A stretch of 64,000 nucleotides of DNA. Source: Protula sp. h YS-2021. Lineage: Eukaryota; Annelida; Polychaeta; Sabellida; Serpulidae. Shown piece after piece: positions 1-11,805 of the stretch. Position numbers and translations under genes: made by a program. The stretch lies in assembly GCA_949752745.1 (NCBI GenBank), contig OX457027.1:58656053-58720052 (forward strand). Reading direction: 5' to 3'. Below the pieces are notes generated by a model. It saw only the letters and a list, made by a program, of their open reading frames with translations. It was not told where the DNA came from and searched no databases. How positions within the stretch are numbered: position 1 is the stretch's first letter; every line of letters begins with the position of its first letter.

Positions 1-2495
1 TTGCCAACTGTTTAAGGTTTGCACTGTATCCTTGACGTAAAAAGGCGCCTTCAAGCTTTAGCAGAACGAATGCAAAAACTTGGCTTGGAATAAGGTCAGC
101 CTCACAGCCCCACAGTATTAAAGCTGAGCGCTGCCATTTCGAATTCGTGCTGCCTGTTACCCCCGCCCATCTGTATTAGCCTTGTCGTATTGGGTTAAAA
201 AGCTCAATTTGTCATGAATAAATAAGGTGGCAGATTTAATAACCTCTTCTTATTTGACGTTAGTGGTTTTACACATTCCCAAGGCTTCCAGTTCCCGATT
301 CATCGTGGCAGGTACTCCAAAAAAAAAAAAAAAGACTAACGGCGGTTACTTTTGGCTGATATGTCTTTCACGTGACACCAGAAAACCTTTCTTAACATTT
401 CTTATTTAAGATTTTCTGTCGTGTAGCAGTGCTTAATAAATAACATATGCAACAGAGAGAAGTTTTTGTTTGCTGGATAATCCTGTACAACCACCAGTAG
501 TGAAAAGATGTTTTTGAGAGCTGGACTTTATTTTACTTATAATTAATATACGAATATAAATTGAAGGTCCTGCAAACGGTATCAGTCTATCGCTGCAAAT
601 GGTCCTCACATGTTCAATAACAACAAAAACAACAAAAATAAAAGGAAAAGAAATTAAACCACAGTTGCATCGCTAGCTGATAGCAGATGTATCTGTCAGC
701 CATAACTACATGCCAATCTAAATGATCTTTAATAATTGCTGTCGTTTATTCATGGTGAATTCATCGTTCCAAGCACAGCTCCCTACAGTGTTAGTATGCA
801 TGTTCTAACCGATGGGAAATGATGGGATTTTGTCTGAGCATTGGTAGTAAAGGGCATTTTTTTTATTAATGAATATTTTGTGGATGATTTATCAACGTAG
901 ACCTATCTTCGTTTGTCTAAACATCAACTGCACTTAATTTCGAAATTATGGGTTCTGAATTTATAATTGTCAGAATCTTATCTCTCCAAACAATTTTGTT
1001 TAAATATTTCATACAGGACTAATTTACAACCCACGCAAGGTGGCATTTTTATCGAAATTGCTCATAAAGTTATCAAATGGCAAGTGCAGTTAAACGGGAA
1101 ACGATAGTTGTCCTTTGAGCTCTTCAAACCTGGAGCGGCACGTTGTTAACCCAGCCGACTTTTTCGGACTGGATTAGTCATATCACTATAGGGGGCTTGA
1201 ATGTGTTTGCGTATGTTAAATTTTTTCTTTAAAATGCCACTTCTCCTACAGTATTGCTTCACTCGTTTTGATATTACGCAGTGTTCGATTAAAAGCGAAT
1301 TTGTTACTTTTACACAAAAATGAATATCTGCATTTTAGATTTTTATCCAGTATAGAAGCAGTGTCGCGATGAGAATTAAACCCGGGGGAACCTGGACGAA
1401 AATATATTTGAATTTTGAATAAACTGGACAATTACAGGGCATTTATTTCCGCTTGTAGATCTAACCCCACCCCCCCCCCCCCTCCTACCCCCGGTGAAAA
1501 AACCCTCCATTTTTGCAGATTAGGTCTAAAGCCCCTCAAGTCAACTCCCTCCATCTCTACCATAATTGCCTGTACAACATTTATATCGTTGCTAGCCGGA
1601 CAAAAAAATGACTGCAATACAGGCTAACTGGCGATATTTCCCACACTGATTATTTGGAGCAGTTTCACACATTATATTTAGACTTTGTATAGGAATCTGG
1701 CCTGTTTGGGTTTACGTCCAGTTGAAAGTTGTATTAAATTCACACACTTACTCTTTGGCAGATAAACAGGTCAGCTCCGGTGTAATCGCAGACTACAGCG
1801 CACCATAGCAAGAATTTATTTCACGGTTGGTTACACCATGAGAAGACTATTAGATTTCCCCCAGCCACCTCCATCGCGTTGGAGCAACTTTGCATTGTAT
1901 CAGAAAATCCTTTTTATGGCTCCTGCCGAATTCATTATCCTTGAGATCAGGGGCAGGTCGGCGCTCTAATTAACATTGTTTAAAAATTGATGTGAACCTA
2001 ATGTGCTCTATTTTGCGCTGAAATGTGTAAGATTTGAGGATGCTGAGCTAAGAGGCTGGATATGAGAGGAAGCAAAGTGTAAACAGGAAACCAAGTTGAG
2101 TGGCAGATGACGCAAAAGCCGCTTGTAGTTTTAGCGACCTTTTTTTTAGGAGACATCTTTAGGAGAAGTACATCTTTTGTAGTTTGCATCATCTAGGGAT
2201 AAATGTGCTAATTCTGACGTATGAGTGCTCGGTTTTTTTTGCATAGAGTTAATTTTTTCTGCACTTTATATGTGGGTGTTGGGGCTGTTGTTGCTGTCCA
2301 CTTGATTTATTTGTTTGATAGCACAGTGGTCTAGATTCTGTAATGACCATTGCCTATGTTGCTAAACTGACTAATATCCTTATGTTTTTTTTTTTCTTTA
2401 GATTAGCATCAAAACTGGGTGTATTGTTTTTAAAATTGCATTCCGAAAACTGCGGTTATGTAAGCACTCCGGTTTGAACTTTTTGACTGTTTCAG
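1..2495. other. upstream intron or intergenic DNA, no exon recognised
   Basis: AT-rich non-coding sequence before the first recognisable PRMT exon. Because that exon begins mid-domain and follows a good acceptor, this stretch is probably an intron of at least 2.5 kb. It holds a poly(A) run near 318, a C-run at 1470-1482, and at about 1148-1203 an inverted copy of a dispersed repeat whose other copy lies at 35435-35500. I looked for the PRMT AdoMet-binding motifs here and saw none. Confidence 0.6.
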
Positions 2496-2605
2496 AGTGA
2501 TTTTCAATGCAGCTGCTACGGCCACAATCAAGTCAATGGCTTTGTCTTCTGGTTTGAAGTGGAATTCCCTCATAACATCAAACTGACCACATCTCCCTTC
2601 ACTGA
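2496..2605 (+). CDS. PRMT exon a (beta-barrel start)
   Basis: Acceptor gactgtttcag precedes 2496 and donor GA|GTGAGT follows 2605. The exon starts in phase 0 and ends two bases into a codon. It encodes SDFQCSCYGHNQ followed by NGFVFWFEVEF and LTTSPFTE, the strand before the T-H-W motif of PRMTs. Unspliced, the frame stops at once (GAG TGA), which supports the splice. Confidence 0.85.
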
Positions 2606-5600
2606 GTGAGTCATCTTATCAACGATATTTCCGTTTTGATAAGTTATTTACTCTATAGGTTTTTTTAGCGTAAACGAATGAGCTTTGCGTAGTGCCCTCT
2701 TCAAGAGAACCCAACAAAAATTAGTAAACTGAACAAAGGTGATAAATTGGTTGCTGTACCGAGGGTCATGATCTAGTTGATCGATCAAAAAGACACTGGT
2801 TACTAGAAGTTAGGTGCGTTGCGACTGGTGCATCAGCGCGTATTTAGCCCTCAGACAATATTGGCTGAAGGCTATTGCTATCGGTCTGTCCGTTCGTCTG
2901 TCTCTCCGTAAACTTTTTTTTGTCCGGGCGATGTCTCAAAAACTATTCATCGGATCTTCACCAAACCTTACATGAAGGAAGTATATATAGTGTAGACGTG
3001 CAAAGACCCGTCCGTCGCTCCATTCGTTTCACCTTGTATATTGTTTTTGCCCGGGCGGTATTTCAAAAGAGCAACGGGACCACAGTTGTGTAACCGCTAT
3101 TGGCTGAGGGCTCGGCATCTCCGATGCCTTTGTTTATAGACGAGTCTTGACGAACCTGCCCGAGGGCAAGTCACTTCCGCTTCCGAGCACGGAATGATGG
3201 TTAGGTCAGTGGGGACACGCTCTGAAAAAAAAAGCAGCGTATCGACACCAAGCTCTCTCCTCCCGTCAGACATTTGATTGATCGTGGCATCTTTTTAATC
3301 CAAAGTGTATTCTTCCACAACTCCCTCACCTCCCTGCCCCATACCCCCCCCCCCACCCTCCCTGTTTTTCCTGTCCCACCTGCGGCCTTGTTATAGGAGA
3401 TATTTTTGTTTCTATGTCTTAGTCCAGCAGAATTCTTGTGGCTTTATTAGCAGCAGCATCTTTCGCCCGCCGTATTTATGAGCATATGCCCGCCATTTTT
3501 TATTCCGCTACTTGAGGGGTTAAGATAGTATCATTATCGTAACTGATGTTCCCTGGATGCTCCTGTACTGGGATATGGTCATGTCACAGCTTTATATCCT
3601 GAAAAAAAAACAGACCATGTTATTGGAATTCACATGGAGAACTTCTGAGCGGCCAGAACGCGACTGATCTGTTTAAAGAGGTCTCGAAGAGAGTCAATCA
3701 AATGAAGACAGATTTCCAATACAAACAAGCCAATAATTGGCCCTAGTAATGTGGTGCCGTGTCTTCTGGCGATACGAGTGCTACGAAATCTTTATTTGGG
3801 TCGATAACTTACATCTGTCATTTCATTTTGGTCAGTCTGACCTTTTGGTTGTTTTGTAGGGGGTTTCAAATGGTAAAACTAGATTGCCATCGTGGATTGA
3901 ATTTTCTTCGTGGTTTTGTTCAGTTCAAAATACTAAATCCCATTTCATGGACCACAACCCAGGTCCAACTCGCAAAATTAGAAAGAGTATGAAGTTAGCC
4001 TATTTTTATATATCGAAAACGAAGTACACTGTTCAGGAACACACACTGGTGAAATACACCCATTAACGATGTTTGTTGATCGGGTACACTCGCTGATTAG
4101 ATCACCCCTTTACTGTGCTTGCTGATCAGGTAAACCCCCAGATAAGGTACACCGGTTTGCTGATCAGGAACACCCACTGATTAAGAACAATCCTTTACTG
4201 TGCTTGTTCATCAGGAACACCCACTGATCAGGTACACCCGTTCACTGTGCTTGTTGATCAGGAACACCCACTGATTAGGTACACCCATTCACTGTGCTTG
4301 TTCATCAGGAACACCCACTGATCAGGTACACCCTTTTACTGTGCTTGTTGATAGGGAACACCCACTTATCATGTACACCCATTTCCTGTGCTTGTTGATC
4401 AGGTACACCCACTGATTAGGTACACCCGTTCTCTGTGCTTGTTGATCAGGAACACCCACTGATCAGGTACACCCATTCACTGTGCTTGTTCATCAGGAAC
4501 ACCCACTGATCAGGTACGCCCATTCACTGTGCTTGTTGATCAGGAACACCCACTGATCAGGTGCACCCTTTTACTATGCTTGTTGATAAGGAACACCCAC
4601 TGATTAGGTACACCCATTCACTGTGCTTGTTGATCAGGAACACCAACTTATCAGGTACACCCTTTTACTATGCTTGTTGATAAGGAACACCCACTGATTA
4701 GGTACACCCATTCACTGTGCTTGTTGATCAGGAACACCCACTTATCAGGTACACCCATTTACTGTGCTTGTTTGTCAGGAACACCCAGGTACTGTCATTT
4801 ACTGTGCTTTTTGATCAGGAACACCCACTGATCAGGTGCACCCTTTTACTATGCTTGTTGATAAGGAACACCCACTGATTAGGTACACCCATTCACTGTG
4901 CTTGTTGATCAGGAACACCCACTGATCAGGTGCACCCTTTTACTATGCTTGTTGATAAGGAACACCCACTGATTAGGTACACCCATTCACTGTGCTTGTT
5001 GATCAGGTACACCCACTAGTCAGGTACTGTCATTTACTGTGCTTGTTTATCAGGTACACCCACTGGTCAGGTACTGTCATTTACTGTGCTTGTTTATCAG
5101 GTACACCCACTGGCAGCAGACCGTGATCTACATCAAGGACGCCTTGCCCGTGGAGCAGGACACACTGATTTCGGGAACAGTCCAACTCTCGCCATGCCAT
5201 AAACGTCCAAGGTGTGTAACCCAGCCAACTCCTTCGGCCCCGTCGGAGTCGTCTCCCTACAAGCCTCAGTCCAGACAGTAACTGTTATTTGTGTATCTAT
5301 TTCAAGAACAATTTTCATGGGAATTCTTAAACATAAATAAGTAGAGAAACTGGACCCCACCACCCCGTTTTCCACCCAGCAAAGCGGAGGCGGGGGATAT
5401 AGAAGCGCCTCTTGTCCATCTGTCCGTTTGTGCGTCTTTCCGGTACCATCTGTCCGGTACCAGTTTTGTCCAGGCCATATCTTCGTAACCGTTGATCGCA
5501 GGCATACCATACCTCGGGTAATGAAAGAATATAAAATGTATTTTTGCAACGTCGGGATAATTTTTTAATTCATCAAAAAATGTCAGAATTATGGACTTTT

Positions 5601-7931
5601 GAAATGTTTGGACTTAGTCGTTTTCTTAGGATACCTTGTCCAGGCCATATCTCCGTAACCAATGATCGCAGGCATACCATGCCTCGGATAATGAAAGAAT
5701 ATATAATGTAGTTTTGCAACGTCGGGATAATTTTTTAATTCATCGAAAAATGTCAGAATTATGGACTTTTGAAATGTTTGGACTTAGTCGTTTTCTTAGG
5801 ATACCTTGTCCAGGCCATATCTCCGTAACCAATGATCGCAGGCATACCATACCTCGGATAATGAAAGAATATATAATGTAGTTTTGCAACGTCGGGATAA
5901 TTTTTTAATTCATCGAAAAATGTCAGAATTATGGACTTTTGAAATGTTTGGACTTAGTCGTTTTCTTAGGATACCTTGTCCAGGCCATATCTCCGTAACC
6001 ATTGATCGCAGCCATACCATACCTCGGGCAATGAGATGTACAGTCGATTGTCTTGTGTTTTTTTTTTGGGGGGGGGGGCGGGGTTGGAATCCGCCCAGAA
6101 TTTCAAAGGCTGGGGTCAACTGTCGAGGATTTTGATCACTTAAATAATATAGAGTTATTATAACCGCGTTCATGGCTATTAGGATTGTTTGCGAAGTTAC
6201 GTATCTTGTGTCAGCAGCTAGCTCCAGCTGGATATTTTTTCACGTGGCTTTTCACTTTACATTTACGTTTGATTGAGTGTTAAGTCAACAAGGGTGTTAT
6301 TTAATTGTTTCGGTAGATGGAGACATAATTACAAGACTATATTTGATCGTAAGATAATCACAGAGTATAAGACGGAAAATGTATTATAAAAATGTATTAT
6401 AGCTAGGTACAACTCGCAAAAAAAATTACCTAAAAAAAGACATCAATTTCAGGGTGGAGCCAACTGATCAGGCCACTGTTTACAATAGAAGCATTCAAGA
6501 AGGGGAGGCGTACCAGGTTAGTTCTATTGTATTGTTCTGCGCTGGCTTCGTGATCTTAAGGCCGGATGTCGCGCCCAGTCCGCCCGTCCGCCCGTCACAA
6601 TCACTAGTTTGCATTATAGATTAGAGGGAGTGACAGTGAACTAACAAACTGTTGGCGTGCAGACCCGTCCGGGGATTCCCTGCTCTTTTTAAATGTAACA
6701 ATTTTTTCCAAGATGTAACATATTGAAATTTACTGATATTGCAGTTTTAATTCATCTGAACCAAAATTCAATGTTTTTAATTGAGTTACTTCAAGAAGTG
6801 CAATATGCTCCGCTGTATTGTCATTTTCTTCATTATAAAATACAGATGAGTTAAATTTTAAGATCTTGAATTGGATTTTTACTTTGAATTCAATGAACGG
6901 AAAAGCATGGAAAAAACCGTCATATTTCCACCTTTGTGTAACAACTCAACATACTTGAGCGTTTTTTCATTCTGCAGATGCTATGTGGTAACGCTGCTCC
7001 AGTCGTTGGCCCCATTCCTAACCAATCACACCACGTGCTGCGCGGTCACGTGAACACGCATCTCGTTTCTAGGCAACCAGTGCTTCGGCCAATATTACCT
7101 CCATTTCACGGAGCCGTGGGCATGTGCCCACCACAGCGGGGACCGCCATTGATCGCTCGACATTCGAATTTGAATCGCTTAATGGCATCCAGGATGCATA
7201 GCAACTCGCATCAGCGCTTCGCTATGCTGCAGCAGATATGCATGCAGCAGCGTATGACAGCGCCGGGAACAATGCCCCCGCCTGGCGGCGATTTGACGGA
7301 GGTGACGGTCACACCCACGCATGCAGTGTGGCGAAAAACTCCTTCCGTCTGTTCTGCCGACAAGTCGAATGACTTGGGCGCGCACCGTAACTACATTAGC
7401 ACAAAGGAAAGAGAAATTTTGCAGAAACTGAAAGAGAAGAGGGAGAAGGAAGAAAGAGAGAAAGTAGCGATCCATAACAAAGGATTTATCAGTACAAGAG
7501 ACAGAGAAAGAGAAGAGGAGGAGATGAATAAGGCGAAAAGACTGAAAGAAAATGAGCCGTGCAAAGAGAATCCAGGAGAGTCAACAGCAGGGAATATTGC
7601 GAGTTTATCTTTGAAGGAGTCGCAGGATAAAAACGAGTCAGAAGAGAAAGAGGAGTCGCAAGACAGTGGTGGAGAGGAAACTGTTGCCTTGCCATCTGAA
7701 GCAGAGAGACTAAGTGAGTCAACATTTCCCAAGGCAAGTGAAAATGGTGACCCGTTGAAAGGAATGACATCAAATGCCATTGCCCGTGGATTAGACGAAT
7801 TCAATGTGATCAGTCACCCACTGCAACAAAATCCAATGAACTCTGGGGTCAACTCAATGGGGATCTTGAATGAAGAATTACTGGTGCAAGCCGCGGAGAA
7901 TTCCAATGTTCCTATAGGCAGGTGGGTCTGA
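2496..7931 (+). CDS. protein arginine methyltransferase, C-terminal part (4 exons)
   Basis: Spliced C-terminal half of a PRMT, which moves methyl groups from AdoMet to arginine side chains. Exons: 2496-2605, 5101-5211, 6453-6516, 6978-7931. The junctions keep the frame: GA|G restores Glu, AG|G restores Arg, then a phase 0 join. The peptide contains NGFVFWFEVEF, LTTSPFTE and then YTHWQQTVIYIKD, which is the PRMT beta-barrel signature with the conserved T-H-W. It continues VEQDTLISGTVQLSP, which from memory most resembles PRMT6 among type I enzymes. The AdoMet-binding half must lie before the window. The last exon adds about 317 residues of low-complexity, Met/Pro/Gln-rich and then charged sequence, unusual for small PRMTs. 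The gene ends at TGA 7929-7931, or alternatively splices at a donor (GCAG|GTGGGT) after 7921. The family is secure; the subfamily is not. Confidence 0.8.
2845..3128 (-). repeat. short interspersed element with terminal hairpins (pearl/HINE-like)
   Basis: It begins with an agccctcag/ggctgaagg-type hairpin around an AATATT centre, followed by a GTCTGTCCGTTCGTCTGTC-like tetranucleotide tract. It ends with GGCTGAGGGCTCGGCATC. The same terminal modules occur in opposite orientation at 29583-30645, so this is an inverted copy of that family with a different core. It lies in the PRMT intron. Comparison with non-autonomous Helentron (HINE/pearl) elements is from memory. Confidence 0.55.
4036..5111 (+). 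repeat. 47-bp intronic minisatellite containing the exon's 3' splice site
   Basis: About 22-23 tandem units of roughly 47 bp. Each is built from two half-units that resemble TGCTTGTTGATCAG/GAACACCCACTG and ATCAG/GTACACCCA. The last unit runs without a break into PRMT exon b: TTTATCAG|GTACACCCACTGG is both repeat and acceptor plus first codons. Units vary by point changes (TTCACTGTG or TTTACTATG, GATCAGG or GATTAGG). The final three units have a variant, GGTACTGTCATTTACTG. Confidence 0.95.
5101..5211 (+). CDS. PRMT exon b (THW motif)
   Basis: Starts after TTTATCAG at 5099-5100 and ends CCA AG|GTGTGT. It encodes the Y-T-H-W-Q-Q strand and VEQDTLISGTVQLSP. Phase fits exon a (GA+G = Glu) and exon c (AG+G = Arg). 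Its first 11-12 bases are the same as the minisatellite unit that fills the preceding intron. Confidence 0.87.
5467..6040. repeat. 170-bp tandem repeat in PRMT intron
   Basis: Three full units and a partial one begin with TGTCCAGGCCATATCTCCG at 5467, 5637, 5807 and 5977, an exact 170-bp spacing from copy to copy. The copies are nearly identical, suggesting recent expansion. They are preceded at about 5385-5465 by GTCCATCTGTCCGTTTG-type sequence and followed by a G-run at 6068-6078, a layout like the tandem core of pearl/HINE elements. Confidence 0.9.
6453..6516 (+). CDS. PRMT exon c
   Basis: Acceptor atcaatttcag, donor CAG|GTTAGT. The 64-bp exon encodes VEPTDQATVYNRSIQEGEAY with a split Arg codon at its start, and ends in phase 0. 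It follows the last conserved barrel strand. It is supported by splice signals and frame continuity rather than by clear homology. Confidence 0.65.
6978..7931 (+). CDS. PRMT exon d, long charged C-terminal tail
   Basis: Acceptor tttttcattctgcag lies directly before 6978. The open frame of 317 residues is Met/Pro/His-rich at first (MASRMHSNSHQRFAMLQQ), then a strongly charged helical stretch (KEREILQKLKEKREKEERE), then a Ser/Glu-rich region. It reads as disordered and coiled-coil sequence without a recognised domain. It may end at TGA 7929-7931 or splice at GCAG|GTGGGT after 7921 into exons I could not find. It is assigned to the PRMT gene by phase and order; it could be a separate gene whose ATG happens to lie at the acceptor. 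Confidence 0.65.
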   Translation: MLCGNAAPVVGPIPNQSHHVLRGHVNTHLVSRQPVLRPILPPFHGAVGMCPPQRGPPLIARHSNLNRLMASRMHSNSHQRFAMLQQICMQQRMTAPGTMPPPGGDLTEVTVTPTHAVWRKTPSVCSADKSNDLGAHRNYISTKEREILQKLKEKREKEEREKVAIHNKGFISTRDREREEEEMNKAKRLKENEPCKENPGESTAGNIASLSLKESQDKNESEEKEESQDSGGEETVALPSEAERLSESTFPKASENGDPLKGMTSNAIARGLDEFNVISHPLQQNPMNSGVNSMGILNEELLVQAAENSNVPIGRWV

Positions 7932-9967
7932 AACTTTCATTCCATTCCCTTCAAAATGGAGCTTTTGGAATAATAATGGATGGAATTCATTGGGCAACGT
8001 ACACCTCAGGTAGCTCCTTTTCAGGGGAAAGGTTGCGCCGTGGTCATCTTTATGGTTTGTTGTGGGGAGATTTGTTATGAAGGCACAAAGACTGTTTGCG
8101 GCTAAACTGTAGAAGAAAACAGGGTTGGGGCAAAAAGCTTTCAAATCAACGTTTGGACGAATAGGCCACAAATTTGTACCAGTTACCCATCCCAAAAGAA
8201 CATGCATATTCCTTTTTATAGCAAAATTAATTTCAAAACCTCAAGCTGCCTAAAACCCGACGTTATTTTTCTATGGGATATAGTTAAATAAGCCCCAGCA
8301 AACATGAGCAGATGAAATCTCCAGCAATTTACCATGTTAAATGCAAGCCTTTTTGTGAAAACCTGAACCCTTCCATAAAAAGAAGTTCCTTCTGAGCACT
8401 TTTCATATCCGCAGCGCAGAATGAAAAAGGAATCTAATTTACTCCTGTTTTACCAGTGTGTGATATTCCTCATTACGTTAAAGCCTTTTGGGGATAGAAA
8501 GTCATTAGTGAAGCTATAACTAAAACGTGATTAACTTTTTTGTTAAGGGCACTCGATATACTTTTTGCGTCGCATTCCATTGATATGTTTTTAGAATCTG
8601 CTACAGATCTCTGACTGCATATTCTTGGCGGCACCTGTTATGCCAAAAAAAAAAAAAAAAAAAAAAAAGAACAAAAAATTCTCACGGTGAATTGTTACAA
8701 TATAAACATGTGCTTTCAGTTGAAATTTCTTAGGTACACTTCATTGTATTTGATGTTTGTTTTGCTATATGAAAATGTTATCACTAAATGAGGTCAAATT
8801 TAATGAGTGTAAAAGAAAAAAGACAGGACGGTGTCACCCGCCGAAGGCACACAACATTTTAAGTTAACGGGTTGAAAAACACTGCAGTTGAACTAGTAAC
8901 CGAATGGTGAGATTTGTGCAAGGTATCCGCTAAGTCGTTAAGCCGTGAACGAAACAGTTATCGAAGAGAAAACTTGTGGTGGGAATTCTCGAGTCCAGCA
9001 ACACAATCAGGATTGTGTATTTGTCTGATAACGGTTACACAATTGTTACTATATGGAAATGATCGACACCGTTTCAGTTTCTAGATCGGCATTCTAACCG
9101 TGGCACAATTGTTCCGCAGCATTTGTAAGAGCCACAGGAACATCGATGTCATTTATATGGGCTTTTCTCGTGACTACAGGCAGTTAACTGCGCTGTGTGA
9201 ATCCCACAGTTCTGTAAAAAAATGCGTTAATCAAATGCAGCTTCAAATGCATGCTGCTAAATTATTAATGGCGGTGAAAATGCCATGTGTAAATAAAACA
9301 AAAGCTAACAAAAAAAAAAAAAAAAAAAAAAAAAAAACAAACAAACAAAAAAAAAACAGTGGTTGGACAATGACGTTTTATGCGCCACTTTTTCACGTGT
9401 GTAATGGATTGACTGCAAATTGCTGTGCTCGGCAGCGAAAAGCGATGTCATTTAAGTAGTCGTCTGGTAGCCAGTCGACTGTGAAACAATTTCTGGCGTC
9501 ACAAAGTGACGTCATTACAGACAGAGTAGACATCATGTTATTTTACGCCCATTAGTATTTTGTATACTTTTCTGTTTCTTGTAAAATGAGATGGCAGAGT
9601 GATGGAAATGGTCAGGTGCCCGCTCGGGCCCTCACTCAAAAAGTCAGGTGCGATTTAAACTACACTTCAGTTGAACATACACCCAGGGTAGAAAGTGGGC
9701 TTGATTTTGTTTTGTACCAAGATTTCGAATTTTGGTATTTTTAGTACTGGAATTATTGTTTCAGATATTTAAAGATCACACTGACGTACAGAAAAGGGGA
9801 GGAGTCGGAGCAGCGCTGTGAGGTTGTAATGGATGACTGTATCTCTTGAGGATCTGTAGCCTGAAACGGAAGAGAACAAAAAGAAGGCATGATCGACACC
9901 CAAAAAGGCAAGAAAAAGTACAGGAGAAGCGCTCTTTTTAAGTGAAGCTATCTTAAAACGGACTAGC
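7932..9967. other. non-coding stretch after the PRMT gene
   Basis: Probable 3' UTR or intron, then intergenic DNA. It contains A-runs at about 8646-8668 and 9310-9336, with an AATAAA near 9292. I see no clear coding exon. Confidence 0.5.
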
Positions 9968-9975
9968 CTTTGTGG
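9968..9975. repeat. 8-bp target site duplication, left
   Basis: CTTTGTGG directly precedes the TAGGGGTG terminus and is repeated exactly at 12169-12176. Confidence 0.9.
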
Positions 9976-10402
9976 TAGGGGTGTGACGGTTCGTACCGTA
10001 ACCGAAAACCGACCGCGGTTCTTCGGTTCGGTTCGGTTAAAAAACCGAAAGAGAAAAACCGCGGTATTTTTTGGCAGTTTAATTTTTTCACTGATAGTAG
10101 AAGCGATAAAATAAAATGCTGCTTCGCGCTTTTTTTAAAAGAAAAATATGTAAATTTTGAGAACTTATCACTCGACATTTTAATGTGAACTGTTCCCTCA
10201 GCGACATTAACATTATGTTTGAAGTATACTTCAAGGTTTAAAACTTCTTATAATATGTGTAAAGGCGTTTTGTTTATGGCGTTGTAACTAAGAAACTCTG
10301 TAAATGTTCTTAAGTTGAATTTGCTAACAAAACTGAATGACTGCCATGTGATATACTGAAACTTAAGTTAGTGCAAAACTGCAATGATTGTTACAGGCTA
10401 TA

Positions 10403-10519
10403 CTTTTAACATCGTATTATTTAAAATAAGAATTCTGAAACAAATAAGAAACCAGATATTTTCTAGTAGGCTGTTCCCCAATAGACTACCGATAATTCGA
10501 ATGTCACAGAAATCGATTT
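10403..10519 (+). repeat. inner inverted repeat, left arm
   Basis: Contains AAATAAGAATTCTGAAACAA and ACTACCGATAATTCGAATGT. The reverse complement of both occurs at 11186-11306 with scattered mismatches. Confidence 0.8.
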
Positions 10520-11185
10520 TTTTTTCAATATTTCATAATTTTATGTTGCAGACTACATAAACAACTTATTTTCTTTCCTTATAAACAAAAAAAATATGAA
10601 AAAAGGAAATACAAATAAATTTTTAAAACTTTTAGATTTCAATAGATTATTAACACTTGACAAGCCTTTGGCTTGCAAGGTGTTTATGAATTTGTGCGAG
10701 CAGCCGTTGCTATCTTTTTTTCTTGACAGTGATCGAATTTCTTGTGTCATCACTTCCACTGGCACTACGGGCCCTAGGGCCACGAAACTTGGGACTTAGG
10801 TAGAACAAAGTTGCTCAGCTTTGTGCGAGCTCTCACTGCGCAAATAGATAACACGGCGTAAGCCTGATCAGTCAATCAAACCTTTAAGTCAACAAAAGCC
10901 AAACACTACTCGGCTTATAAGACGAATTCATTCTGTACTGTTTGCAATATATTATTCAAGAAATAACCCATTGAAGGAAGTATTTTTGCGTTTTCATTTT
11001 TGTCAAGTGTTTAACATTTCACTGGCGAAATGAGGTTCTAGTTTAATACTGAACTACCGATATTTTGATAAGCAGCCAATGTAGATTCCATTTTTCAATA
11101 TTTTTTTTTCTTTCACTAAAAAATAAAAATTTACATTGTTCAACTTATTTTTACCCTTTGTTATCAGAAAAGTGAAGCATTATTT

Positions 11186-11306
11186 GATTTCTTTGACATT
11201 CGAATTATCGGTAGTCTATTCTGGAATAGCCTGTCAAAAAAAAGAAGACTATCTTGTTTCTGATTTGTTTCAGAATTCTTATTTTAAATAATACGGTGTT
11301 TTTAAC
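11186..11306 (-). repeat. inner inverted repeat, right arm
   Basis: Partner of the arm at 10403-10519. It contains ACATTCGAATTATCGGTAGT and TTGTTTCAGAATTCTTATTT. The ~670 bp between the arms is AT-rich and shows no coding. Confidence 0.8.
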
Positions 11307-11441
11307 TTAATTGGTGATGTGGAATGATAGGTATATTGATTGTTTTTTGAGATATTTATGCTTAATTGTAGTTCCTGTGACTTTTTAAATATTTCACGAG
11401 AATTCCGAGACATTTTTTGTTAAAAAATGAACACCTTGTTA

Positions 11442-11805
11442 AACAAGAGCACCGGAATGCTGCAAATCCCCTCGCCTTTTTTTACATGAGGAGTAAATCT
11501 GTATAGAATTTGAACTGTGTGTGTTTACCCGTTCGGAGGAGTTGTGCATACACGACTTAGATCACAGAGCCTTTATAGTCGAAAATTATGCTGAGTTGCG
11601 ACCTCAGTTTTGGCTAAATAAATGAAAAGTTGGACAAACTGAATACAAGGTGCACAACTACTATACATGAGGAGTAAATCTGTATAGGATTTGAAATGTG
11701 CGTGCTTACCCGTTCGGAGGAGTTGTGCATACAAAGCGGGACGGACGGGACGGACAAACCAAATCCTATATCCCCTTCGCCAACAATGTTGGGCGAGGGG
11801 ATAAT
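11442..11805 (+). repeat. nested short element with duplicated core and terminal hairpin
   Basis: Two copies of a ~70-bp core (beginning CATGAGGAGTAAATCTGTAT) lie at about 11486 and 11667. They are followed by a GGGACGGACGGGACGGAC tract and a hairpin, TATCCCCTTCGCC ... GGCGAGGGGATA, at about 11768-11802. The layout (core repeat, tetranucleotide tract, hairpin) is shared with other repeats in this window. Confidence 0.65.

Noticed and set aside
4036..5100. Direct repeats with spacers resembling a CRISPR array
   Set aside because: The units are contiguous variants of one 47-bp minisatellite in an animal intron; there are no unique spacers and no cas genes.
5133..5549. 138-codon frame on the minus strand
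   Set aside because: It overlaps PRMT exon b and the 170-bp repeat, and shows no domain or splice logic.
7391..7804. 137-codon frame on the minus strand
   Set aside because: It is the complement of the charged PRMT tail; Ser/Leu-rich output is what Glu/Lys codons give on the other strand.
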